Assembly (NCBI GenBank): GCA_964019155.1
Contig: OZ025240.1
Coordinates: 20,311,521 to 20,375,520, forward strand
From: Osedax fenrisi
Lineage: Eukaryota; Annelida; Polychaeta; Sabellida; Siboglinidae
Direction of reading: 5' to 3'
DNA: 64,000 nt
This document shows, piece after piece, positions 26,947 to 35,041 of this stretch; the first letter of the stretch is position 1, and every line of letters begins with the position of its first letter. The translations under genes were made by a program, and so were the position numbers. A model generated the notes under the pieces. It was given only the letters and a program-made list of their open reading frames with translations. It did no database searches and was not told the DNA's origin.

Positions 26947-29900
26947 TGGATTAATTGACAGGAACACATCGACATAGCAATACAACTATGTCCCATGGAT
27001 GCCGAGTCGCACTATCTTCAAGGTCGCTGGTGCTACGAAGTTGCGCAACTCTCGTGGATTGAAAGAAGTGCAGCCGCGGCTCTATTCTCGAATCCTCCTA
27101 CTTCCACTGTTTCAGAAGCACTCGCATGTTTTATTAAGGTATTGTAATACACTCATCAATTACATATATACTTCCTCCTGCATATAATCTACATATATAT
27201 AAATACAAAATGAGGTTTTATTTTTATACTTACTTAAGTCGAGCTCGCGCGTGACGAGATATTGCCTTCATTTTATATGATCTATCATCAAACTTCATAT
27301 TTCGGAATATCATCCACTACAAAGTATTTCCTACGAGTATTTTTAAGATGTAAGCGACCGACTGTCTACTTCAATGTATTTCCCCTCTCTGATGATTCCA
27401 CAGCACCAGTTTATTTGTGATCTCGTGTCGCATGTAGTGGCCTACCAGGCATATTCTTTACTTAGATATTGTATTTGTTGCTATTTTGAGAATCCAGTAT
27501 TACAGCTATAAATTGTTTTAAAATTCTGTTTTTCAGGTTACGATGAAATTTCGATTTGGTTTGTTCATTTTATGAATTGCTCTCCATTATATTGTTTTGC
27601 GGATTTCAATATGCTTCGAGCTATTCATCCAGGCACCAATACATTTTAAATTCCAAACCTCTTTTATTTGTGAGTGCCATATATGGCTATTGTTTCTATA
27701 AATATTATATAATATATTGAATATAAAAATTATGGTTTTTCAGCATAAATATTAAAGGTTTTACATATATTTGAAATGATTATAATTTTTCTTTATTTAA
27801 AAAAACTAATATATTTATATATAAACTAAAATTTGACAATGTAAGCAAATTCTAACCTATTTTGTTGTTTTGATAAATGTGTATATATATTTTATATATA
27901 TTAACCTAATTTATAATATTTTATATATGTAATATGTAAAATGTTTTTAAATTGTATAGTTATATTTAAAAATATCTATAGTTAATGAAGATTGCATATA
28001 TTTTATATTTTTGTTATATATTTTATATCTGTTTTTAATCTACTTGTAATTTTCGTTTAAGCAAATAAGTATACTATTTCACATAATCATTATTTTATCC
28101 TCATTATATTATTGATGACGCATGTACACAAATACTAAATCAACTGTTATGAATTATGATATATTTTTAAATAAAAATGATATTGTATATATTATTTATA
28201 TTTTAATAATACAGATCTTGTATCTCATAATATCACAGAAACTTTATAATATATTGAGAACATAATATAGCTGATAGTTAAATGTATTGATCCAGAAACT
28301 CTTATTTTAATATTATTTAATGAAATAGTGAAATAATTCTATAATTAGTGTACTAATCATAATAGCTTTATTTATATATTTACATATACATATATTATAT
28401 TACATTATATTACCACAAAATAGTTAATAGGTAATACATTATATGATAACAATTAATAATGATAATAAACTAACTAGTCTAATACCAATCCAAATATAGT
28501 ATATACATATTTGGATTGGGATTTGACTAATTTATATTCATAATATGAATATATCAGAGAGATTACAACGTTATTGTATATAACAAGTTCATTAACCATT
28601 ATTGTTTATCTATTCAGTTCTTAATTATAACTACAACATATACTTCACTACTTCATCAGAGTGAAACACTAAAACCAAATAGCAATATCGGCAACCTACT
28701 ATATCTGGGAAAGTGTCATATATATAAAGCTGAGTACACGAAATCAGTGGAATGGTTGAAAAAGGCCCAGAATATTACTTCTAAAGGCTTAGAGGTTCAA
28801 TATTTTATTAAATTGATATATATATATTTATATATTGTGTATTAATATATACAAAAGTACGTAATAGTTGAATGAATGTAGTAAAACTATATTTTAATCT
28901 ATTTATTATAATTCATTATCTCATTAAATTACAACAACAACATATATCATACATTTTTTATTAATATTAATTAATATTAATGTAATATGATATCTCAGTT
29001 AGCAGAAAGTAAGCTTATATACATGTTATAGATTGGCGATATGCAGTGTAACTTCACCAAGATATTTTTTTATAGAATTATTAAATATATTTCTATTGAT
29101 TAGTAACTAAATATATATATATATATTAATTATTAGAAAATTTGAAATAATGAATATAGAGTTGTTTAGGTTTTTTATATCAAATTATTGATATATATGT
29201 ATATATGAATTTGAATACAATTAATAATGGTGTATTATACTGTATATTACTGTTATATATAAAGTATACTTTACATTATTAATTATATTATAGACTATAC
29301 AATATATTATATAAAGTATACCATTTTTAATATACAAAATATACTTAATATTAGTAATAACAATTTACATTATCAAATAATAATATTTGTTACTTGTGTA
29401 ATTTGTATTTACGATATGATATCAAATTAATATCTAATTATTTCATCTATTGCAATAAGTTATGATTAAATAACATATAAAATATCAGAATAATTAATAA
29501 TATTAATATTTGTTGTAAATTAGTATTAATTATATTATAATTGTTGATATCACACATGGTATATACATTATATAAAATTATATACTTTATATAATATACA
29601 TTATAGTCTATACTATAATTATTAATATTGATATTACTATTCAAATTAATATATGTATCAATAATTGTATATAAAAAAAAACAAATAAACATATTTTTTT
29701 TGATTTTAAAACTAATAAACCTATATATATATTTATATATTATAAAAAATAAATACAAAGAAATAAATATAAATATTGTCAATTAGCTTTTTTTTATTTA
29801 TTTTATATTAATAATGTAATACAATGTTATAAATTCTAGAATATAAATTTAAATTTAAATATCCGCAATAGTTTGAGGAAGCAATGATATTAATATAATG

Positions 29901-30218
29901 ATATTAATATAATGAACTTTATACAATTATCGTAATATAACGAACTTAATATAACTTAAGTTAAGTCCATTGATGTACTTAATTTAATTGAATTATAATC
30001 AAATATTTCTTAGGACAAGTATTATAATTTTAATTTATCAAATATTGTATTTTCTTTATAGTTTATATTTTAAAAATAAATATATTATATTCATTAAGAT
30101 ATTGAACTAATATTATTTATTTGATAATCTATATTAACAAAGTAATTAAATATCACAGGACATAAGGTACCAGGATGAAGTGAAACAATTGTTATTAAAA
30201 TATAAAAGATATATGTAA
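14478..30218 (+). CDS. Regulator of microtubule dynamics (RMDN/PTPIP51 family) gene, nine exons
   Basis: The whole-gene span is 14478-30218. Joined exons 14478-14746, 18215-18289, 18775-19411, 20902-21009, 21370-21539, 23623-23698, 26962-27138, 28660-28794 and 30159-30218 give one open frame of about 568 residues, with every splice phase agreeing. The C-terminal half carries the TPR-like domain shared by vertebrate RMDN1/2/3 and nematode rmd-1: EFLWRMSRAYF, HKW-CAITIG, YLQGRWCYEVAQLSWIER, SNPPTSTVSEAL and LLYLGKC. Family members act at microtubules, and RMDN3/PTPIP51 acts at mitochondria-ER contacts. The N-terminal 330 residues are not conserved with anything I recognise. Orthology to a particular RMDN paralog is not resolved. 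The donor of exon 3 is the least certain boundary. Confidence 0.88.
14821..14980. repeat. ~70-bp direct repeat containing a palindrome
   Basis: The segment from 14821 to 14890 recurs at 14911-14980, separated by (TA)n. Each copy contains 'cagtgtacactg' and 'atacagtatgtatacatata', both rich in self-complementary sequence. Confidence 0.85.
15015..15051. repeat. Perfect 14-bp inverted repeat (hairpin)
   Basis: CATAGAGCTAGAGA at 15015-15028 faces its exact complement at 15038-15051 across a 9-base loop. The same stem with a different loop recurs at 32360-32391. Confidence 0.85.
15340..15620 (+). mobile_element. tRNA-derived SINE, full copy
   Basis: The head at 15340-15411 resembles a tRNA, with an A-box-like TGGCTCAGTGGCTAAGG and a B-box GGGTTCGACCC. 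It is followed by a tRNA-unrelated body ('ggctctcgttaaaaccatgg', 'ccatatatggttataagtga', 'aaggactccaccaaataaa') and an A-rich tail. It lies in intron 1 of the RMDN gene. An inverted copy is at 19978-20225, and 3' fragments are at 47737-47830 and 51741-51838. The shared body across loci shows it is a family and not a single tRNA gene. Confidence 0.85.
15759..17112 (-). mobile_element. Helitron-like non-autonomous element
   Basis: On the minus strand the segment starts TCTGGTGAGCTAACTCGAG after an A and ends GGGTACAGCTAG before a T. This is the A|TC...CTAG|T arrangement of Helitrons with no target duplication. The interior is decayed: at least three related units carry 'tgcctatctattatttatta' and 'gctattcctgattctg'-type segments, alternating with A/T runs of 'aaatatttcaaa'. 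No protein is encoded. A decayed LINE-like repeat is the alternative reading. It lies within RMDN intron 1. Confidence 0.5.
17113..18214 (+). other. RMDN intron 1, 3' part
   Basis: AT-rich intron with a (TA)n run at 17768-17802. No exon, RNA gene or recognised element. Confidence 0.5.
18215..18289 (+). CDS. RMDN exon 2
   Basis: The exon starts after 'tattag' and ends AAAAT|GTTAGT. It is 75 nt with entry phase 2 and exit phase 2, consistent with its neighbours. It encodes an acidic stretch (KEEIDEEYVYEDPLCDDK). No family motif is certain. The region lies between the N-terminal coiled coil and the TPR-like domain, where RMDN3/PTPIP51 has its FFAT-type VAP-binding motif. The match to an FFAT core is poor. 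Confidence 0.5.
18775..19411 (+). CDS. RMDN exon 3 (large, low-complexity linker)
   Basis: The acceptor 'acacag' is followed by A completing the codon begun in exon 2, then a basic start (KMKKGKKKGIRK) and a long Glu/Lys- and Ser/Asn-rich linker of about 212 codons. The frame stays open to 19492. GAG|GTAGTG at 19411 is the only donor I found that joins exon 4 in frame. Around 19095-19130 the protein reads YEDYVSDFTERI, with acidic residues before Y-x-S, which loosely resembles a phospho-FFAT motif. The first in-frame ATG of the open frame (18656) lies in intron-like sequence and is unlikely to be a start. Confidence 0.6.
19978..20225 (-). mobile_element. tRNA-derived SINE, inverted copy
   Basis: This is the reverse complement of the element at 15340-15620. 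The 3' body ('ggtggagtccttcc', 'acttataaccatat') is read first, then the tRNA-like head with 'cccgggtc' marking the B-box. It is more diverged than the first copy. It lies in RMDN intron 3 in opposite orientation to the intron 1 copy. A 70-codon open frame across it is spurious. Confidence 0.85.
20902..21009 (+). CDS. RMDN exon 4
   Basis: This 36-codon phase 0/0 exon (acceptor 'atttatag', donor CAC|GTTTGT) encodes SRYDSVDRLFHGTDKDRTHA and FKILVAEEEH. It corresponds to the segment before the conserved LWR motif in RMDN proteins (the 'xxAD-LHRG...FxLLL' region), the first TPR-like helix pair. Confidence 0.75.
21370..21539 (+). CDS. RMDN exon 5 (LWR/AY motif)
   Basis: The acceptor is 'tttag' and the donor TG|GTCAGT, 56 codons plus 2 bases. 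It encodes RKDVEFLWRMSRAYFQESEM, a charged helix, and AKDHAFAALKLDSTNFQIHK. This matches the family's FLWRLARAY ... A..ALE....... HKWYA core. The split Trp codon (TG|G) is completed by exon 6, restoring the conserved HKW. Confidence 0.9.
22253..22290 (-). mobile_element. Short RTE-like LINE 3' scrap
   Basis: 'ccttaccaggtcgagcttac' and the next bases match the last codons and 3' end of the LINE copies at 5722 and 59533. Only about 40 bp is left, inside RMDN intron 5. Confidence 0.55.
23623..23698 (+). CDS. RMDN exon 6
   Basis: This 76-nt exon (acceptor 'gtaatag', donor AAG|GTTACT) starts with the G that completes Trp and then encodes CAITIGTIGEFESTNTRIKY and GFKFK. It corresponds to the family segment 'WYAxxxxxxxEYExxxxKIxxxxxFKEH'. 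Exit phase is 0, joining EHIDIAIQLCP of exon 7. Confidence 0.85.
24100..25225 (-). mobile_element. CR1/Jockey-type LINE remnant, RT C-terminus and 3' region
   Basis: On the minus strand from 25225 down, the translated pieces read LPHIKYCNIFWGNTYKSNV, then ILQERIIRIICKK and, after a frame change, VTSSSHNTRSINNF and LCRRTLIYVGPITCNKL. This is the thumb and C-terminal domain of a LINE reverse transcriptase. Below about 24750 is an AT-rich 3' region with three imperfect units containing 'aacgtcaata', ending near T-rich runs at 24140-24175. It is inactive and sits in RMDN intron 6. It may be the 3' end of the same family as the 32.6-42.3 kb element. Confidence 0.65.
25935..26080 (-). pseudogene. 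hAT transposase C-terminal dimerisation fragment
   Basis: On the minus strand the pieces read FPRKIALISRLIL, IPATSV and, after a frame change, YERVFSSARNILSDKRN. This is the hallmark hAT dimerisation motif (ERVFS.A.....+R). The rest of the transposase was not found nearby, so it is a relic. It lies in RMDN intron 6. I cannot link it to the non-autonomous hAT elements in this window. Confidence 0.7.
26962..27138 (+). CDS. RMDN exon 7 (GRWCYEVAQLSW core)
   Basis: This is an exact 59-codon phase 0/0 exon between 'ttgacag' and AAG|GTATTG. It encodes EHIDIAIQLCPMDAESHYLQ, then GRWCYEVAQLSWIERSAAAA and LFSNPPTSTVSEALACFIK. This is the most conserved block of RMDN proteins (KEH-DKAI-L-P...H-L-GRWCY-V--L-W-E+..A..LF..PP-STV-EAL..F). 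A supplied open frame in another reading frame over this exon is a shadow. Confidence 0.93.
27232..27680 (-). mobile_element. Possible RTE-like LINE 3' fragment
   Basis: The minus strand ends in ISRHARAST followed by a stop-like end, resembling the CRASST end of the RTE-like copies. Upstream sequence is more GC-rich than the intron around it but has no clear motif. Low-confidence relic in RMDN intron 7. Confidence 0.3.
28485..28519. repeat. Perfect 13-bp inverted repeat in RMDN intron 7
   Basis: CCAATCCAAATAT (28485-28497) and ATATTTGGATTGG (28507-28519) form a hairpin with a 9-base loop. Shorter complementary TAGTC/GACTA pairs flank it. The right arm is present without the left in the inverted duplicate near 3148-3170. 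Confidence 0.75.
28660..28794 (+). CDS. RMDN exon 8 (last TPR-like hairpin)
   Basis: This 45-codon phase 0/0 exon follows 'cttcatcag'. It encodes SETLKPNSNIGNLLYLGKCH and then YTKSVEWLKKAQNITSKGLE, matching the family's 'A-EL-P-FS....Y-GKCY-.L......A..W...A..L'. The donor GAG|GTTCAA is weak, but it is preserved in the inverted copy and gives the correct phase into exon 9. Confidence 0.85.
28795..30158 (+). other. RMDN intron 8
   Basis: AT-rich intron without recognised exons or elements. The minus-strand open frame at 29447-29782 is Ile/Tyr/Asn-rich and has no motif. Confidence 0.5.
30159..30218 (+). CDS. RMDN exon 9 (terminal)
   Basis: After 'atcacag', 19 codons (DIRYQDEVKQLLLKYKRYM) and TAA close the gene. 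They match the family's C-terminal 'ED..IQ.E...LL' tail. An 'aataaa' polyadenylation-type signal begins a few bases after the stop. Confidence 0.82.
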   Translation, partial: DIRYQDEVKQLLLKYKRYM

Positions 30219-30689
30219 ATAAATTATAAATCAATATACAATATTAATAAATAGATTATTTAATAAATATGTTATTATATATATATACAATGTATTAATA
30301 TTTGTGTTTATTATGCCATTCTATTATTTACTAAAATTAGGCAAGATAAAGAAATTACAATAAATTGACACTATAATCAGCAATATTAACGTGAACCATG
30401 ATAAAGATAGGAGGCAAGATATTAGTAATTCTATGTTAAATAAATAGTCAATACAGTCTATAATGAATCACTGACAATGGTAAATGGGATCTTATATTTT
30501 CAAATCATATTAATAATATCTGGATATGTTAAAATAAATAAATATAAGCCAGAAGGGAATTTTAAGAGATTTCAACAAGTTTTTGATATTTTGTAATAGA
30601 GTTATTATTGAATATACGACTTGACATAAATAGTCCTCATACAATATAACAAATTCTCATTAAACAAACATACCATTCTTTATTCTTGA

Positions 30690-30850
30690 GACATAATAAG
30701 ATAATGATTATGTAATCAGCGAAATAATTAAATTACACCAAATCATCAATAACACTGGAAGAAAGAGAAGAGGTATATATAAAAGATATAGATACAATAG
30801 ATAATGTAACAAATACACATATTGAAAGCAACATATCTCTAAGTATAGAT
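30690..30850 (+). other. Coding-like segment shared with 4683-4830 (inverted)
   Basis: About 105 bp including 'aacactggaagaaagagaag' is roughly four-fifths identical to the reverse complement of 4683-4830. Both read an acidic peptide (LEEREEVYIKDID here, LEEREEEYIKDMD there). Here an in-frame TAA precedes it. Possibly a relic of a host exon duplicated with the RMDN region. Function unknown. Confidence 0.4.
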
Positions 30851-31349
30851 AAACAATCTAAGAGAAGACATGTAATAATGCTGATTCCGATATATAGATA
30901 AATTATAAGAAAATAAACTTTTAATTAAATAAAAGGAAGCTTAGTAAAGAATGTATAATATTTCATTTAACGTTATAATAAACTAGGTAAATATAACTAG
31001 TAATAGGAACTTATATTTCGACCACTATAGTGTATAGTTATATAATGAATATATACATTTATTTATAGTCTTGGTTAGTCACTTTCACATATATTATACT
31101 CTTTCATGTTATTATAATACTGATATTTATAAAGATGTATGATATTTCTACATAAATATTAATTTTATTTGGAATTTAGTATGAAGAAATTAAGTTATTT
31201 TAAATATATCAAGGTATACCTACATATATGTATAAAATATGATAGTAAATATTTTTTTAGAGTATAGACACTGAATACTATTATTTACTATATACAGTTA
31301 ATCCCAATCAACCAAACACGCTGCACGTCAACGTAAAATATATAAAATC

Positions 31350-31545
31350 GTTCCAATGTTGTATATATTATAGGTCAAATAAATACTTTGAATATAATTA
31401 TTTTATTTATGCAATATATGTTCCAATTTTGTATATTTTATTGTTCAAATAAACATTTTGGATATCATTATTTGACGTATTCAATATATATTCAAATTTG
31501 TATATTATATAGGTCAAATAAACACTTTGGATATTACAACAGCGA
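31350..31545 (+). repeat. ~65-bp imperfect tandem repeat (three units)
   Basis: Units carry 'ttgtatattatataggtcaa' followed by 'ataaacactttggatat' or close variants, each with AATAAA-type sequence. A supplied open frame here is only the translated repeat. Confidence 0.75.
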
Positions 31546-32083
31546 TATCTATTGTGTAATATTTTATTTTATAAAATATATCTCTTATCAATAAGAATTA
31601 TTATTAATAGAATTCTATATGAATATAATTGTATAATATATACATACGTACATTAACACACATATATAAACTATCTAATAGTGTTAATGTATACACTTAT
31701 TTCTGTTTAATATTTCTGTGATTTATTTCAGATCACACATTAAAGTACTAATGCATAATGAACTAATCAGTTAATTAGTTTGGAATTATACATTATTATA
31801 ATGGAATATGTATATAAGATATAATTAAGTAAAACAACTATTAATAATATGATTATATATATATAGTCAAGTATATATATATATACATATATACTTGTTA
31901 TTAATATATTTTAACATCAATTTATAAAATAGTTACACTATATTAGATAGTTTAGTCATTAATATAATATTATTGCGCAATAGATATTAGATATTTTCTA
32001 GTTGTTCTACTACATATCTATAAATATATGTACATAGCATACAAACAATGTATTATATCATACATGTCGTGATAATATGTGAA

Positions 32084-32170
32084 ATGAAGCGTTACGACAA
32101 GACACGCCCAAAGGGCGTCACCCATTGCATCACACACTGCACATATAATTGTATTTGGTGCGAAAATTGA
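32084..32170 (+). other. Short GC-rich island with a 28-codon frame and palindrome
   Basis: In otherwise very AT-rich DNA, ATG at 32084 opens a short frame (MKRYDKTRPKGVTHCITHC...) ending in TGA at 32170. It includes ACGCCCAAAGGGCGT, a 6-bp stem with a 3-base loop. No homologue recognised. It may be a repeat remnant and not a gene. Confidence 0.3.
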
Positions 32171-32359
32171 AATTAACGGTATTGTTTATTTACTTTTTTG
32201 GATAATACTTCCTATTTATTCTACTTCATATATCGACAATTTATCAATATTGAGATTGTTTATCATATACTACAAGTTGATTTAATAAGTTAATATAATA
32301 ATCTTATTGTTAAATATAAACATATATAATTATATATTTGATAGGTGTTATCATTTATC

Positions 32360-32391
32360 ATAGAGCTAGAGAAAAAGCTCTCTAGCTCTAT
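32360..32391. repeat. Second copy of the ATAGAGCTAGAGA hairpin
   Basis: A 13-bp stem at 32360-32372 and 32379-32391 is identical to the stem at 15015-15051 but has a different 6-base loop (aaaagc). Confidence 0.85.
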
Positions 32392-33445
32392 TTTCTTTGT
32401 CCAGAATTATATATAATACTATGTTGTGATGTACTATAACGCAGTTGTAACCCAGTTTTAATTTTATAATATTTATTTGTATATAATATACTTAATTTAA
32501 TATGTGTATACTATATATATATTATATATTATAATCAATAAGTGATATTGAATATTCAAAATAATAATGTATTTATAGTACAAATTTAGATTTTAAAGAT
32601 TGTTATTAATATTTTGTTACTCAGTTTTAATTTAAACTTTAATTTACTTAATTTACTGAAACAATTTTTATAATTTTTATATTCCATATCTAAGTTTGAA
32701 TTTATAATAGTTTTTTTGTAGAGTTTATTTTTCTTATGTTTTTAGTAGTGATTTTGTAATCCATGGTTTATTATTTATATATCGTTTATTTTTAATTTTT
32801 TTTAAAGGACAACAAATATTATAGAATTTTGTAAACATTTTGATAAAATGGTTAAAAGCAATATTAATTTTAGAACATGAATAAATGTCAGTCCAGTCAA
32901 CTTTTTGTTAAGATAAATTTAATTTTAAAATATTATTTTGAGAGTAGTTACTTATATATTTAAAAATCGGTGTATCATTAGTCTTGTTTTTTAATAAGTC
33001 AAAAATGGAGAATATAGGTAAGTGGTCACTTATATCTGTTATTAAAATACCATTATAAATAAGATGTTTATTAAAATTTGTAAAAATATTATCTATTAGT
33101 GAATTTACATTAGAATAAAAATGAGTAGATTTAGTTATTAGTGGTATAAAATTCCTAGAATAAAATGTGTCAATAAAATACTTGGTTATATTATTATGAT
33201 GCGAATGTAAATTAATATTGAAATCACCTACAATAAACTTATTTCTATGTGCAAGATTATTAAAAGTATTATACGTTATATCTGAGAAGTTTCTTATATT
33301 AAAGGTAGGTAATTTCTAAATACCAGAAATAAGTATATTTGTATTACAAAAAGACAAATTTAAAGATAACATATCAAATGCATAAAGTATTGATACACTT
33401 AAATTATCTATTTTATTCAATGTAATAGAATTATGTATATAAATA

Positions 33446-33943
33446 TCATCGATATAAAGAAAGTGGATAAGCAATTGACGCACGCAATGCATGTAAAAGA
33501 TAGACACGTAATGACACTTTTATCGATAAATTAACAAAATGGTATCAGTGATTTTGATTGGATATTAGTCATATTATATATGTCAAATATTGAAACAGTA
33601 GTCTTTTCGTCGAAATAGATTAAAGTGACTTCTATCTATATCATTTTATGGATTTAAATTATAAATATCAATAAAATCAATAAAATAGTATCATAACTTC
33701 AATTTAAATACACAAAATTACGAGGAATGTTGATATTATGTATTTTAAATATATAATTTTATTTTTAGTATCGATAGTATATTAAAATTGGTAGTGATTA
33801 TCAATATATATATATGATAAATAGATACATATTATTATAAATAAAAAGTAGTGGGCCAGATAGTGGGTTTCGACTGCAGCGCTCGTAGCGGAAAGTTCCA
33901 TATACTACATTCAATTGCTTATCCACTTTCTTTATATCGATGA
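33446..33943. mobile_element. Mariner-type MITE (33-bp TIRs, TA target duplication)
   Basis: Perfect terminal inverted repeats at 33446-33478 and 33911-33943 begin TCATCGATATAAAG and are flanked by TA on both sides. The 498-bp element has no open frame. It interrupts the LINE endonuclease between the codons for GGGVSIY and HNSITL, which shows it is a real insertion. The TA duplication and TIR suggest a Tc1/mariner-type partner. Confidence 0.8.
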
Positions 33944-34694
33944 TAAATAGATACACCACCTCCACATTGATTGCTTCTAGTCGTATGTATTGCCGAATAA
34001 TTTTTTAAATAATAACTAAATTTATAAATCGAGTCCAGCCTGGATTCAGTTATGACAATTACACTAACAACTACATTAATATAATGTAAATAATCAGTTA
34101 AGGAATCAAAGTTTTTTTGGGATGCTGCGAATATTTATATGAATAACTAAAAATTAGAAATATGTAACCTTAAAGGTGTAAGGTCTTTATAATATGTGCA
34201 TTGTGTGAATATATTATTGGTATTTATACGTAAGTCATTATCGTTATAATACGGAATATTCTTAAATAAAGGCGATTTAATCAATTGATCATCAGACATA
34301 GTATATACAAATTTATAAATAATCTAATTGTTCTATGTTATTGAATTTGGGCGTATAATTTTCTAAATTTGTATATATATATATACAACCTTTATAAGTC
34401 CAGATATTTAAAATTGTATCGTTTTTTCGTAAACTATAGTTTACGTATATTATAAAAAATATTGGTGTTTGTTTTAGTTAAAATATCGTTGATAAATAAA
34501 TTGGTACCCTTGAATTTATTCTTTAATAGAGAAATTTTATCTGATAAATTGTTGAATGATATATTATATTTGTTTATTTTATTAACAGTAATTTCACTTT
34601 TACTATTATTTATTATATTATAATGTTCAACTATATTATTATTTTTTAATTCTATATCTTTCGTATTAAATGTTATATCTAAAAGATACTAACA

Positions 34695-34741
34695 GGTGTG
34701 TTTTTCGTCATCCAGCTACGCACAACGCGCGACATCGAATT
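34695..34741 (+). repeat. Harbinger left terminal inverted repeat
   Basis: 47 bp identical in reverse complement to 41950-41996. Just inside, a perfect palindrome GTTCGCCGAA-cac-TTCGGCGAAC (34790-34812) lies in GC-rich subterminal DNA, a plausible binding site for the element's own proteins. Confidence 0.95.
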
Positions 34742-35041
34742 TTACAAAGCCCTATTCACTACATGTAAACTTACGAGATATCGGACAGCGTTCGCCGAAC
34801 ACTTCGGCGAACAGCTAACTTCGCCGATACACCTTTTATTCCTATCCGCGCAGTTCTTCATTTAATTTGAATTCTAGAACGAACGGCGTCGCACGCATTT
34901 GAAGCTCCGCCCATGAGCTGAGTCATAAAATACGTCACAATCATAACAGTATTGCTATTTTTAGGTATTCGCGCATATATTTACCAATAATTATATGAGT
35001 GATAATATATTATTGTAATTCAAAAATAATTCAAATTAAAA

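Noticed and set aside
29447..29782. 111-codon minus-strand frame with hydrophobic residues
   Set aside because: Ile/Tyr/Asn-rich composition equals background AT translation; no motif and no matching splice sites.
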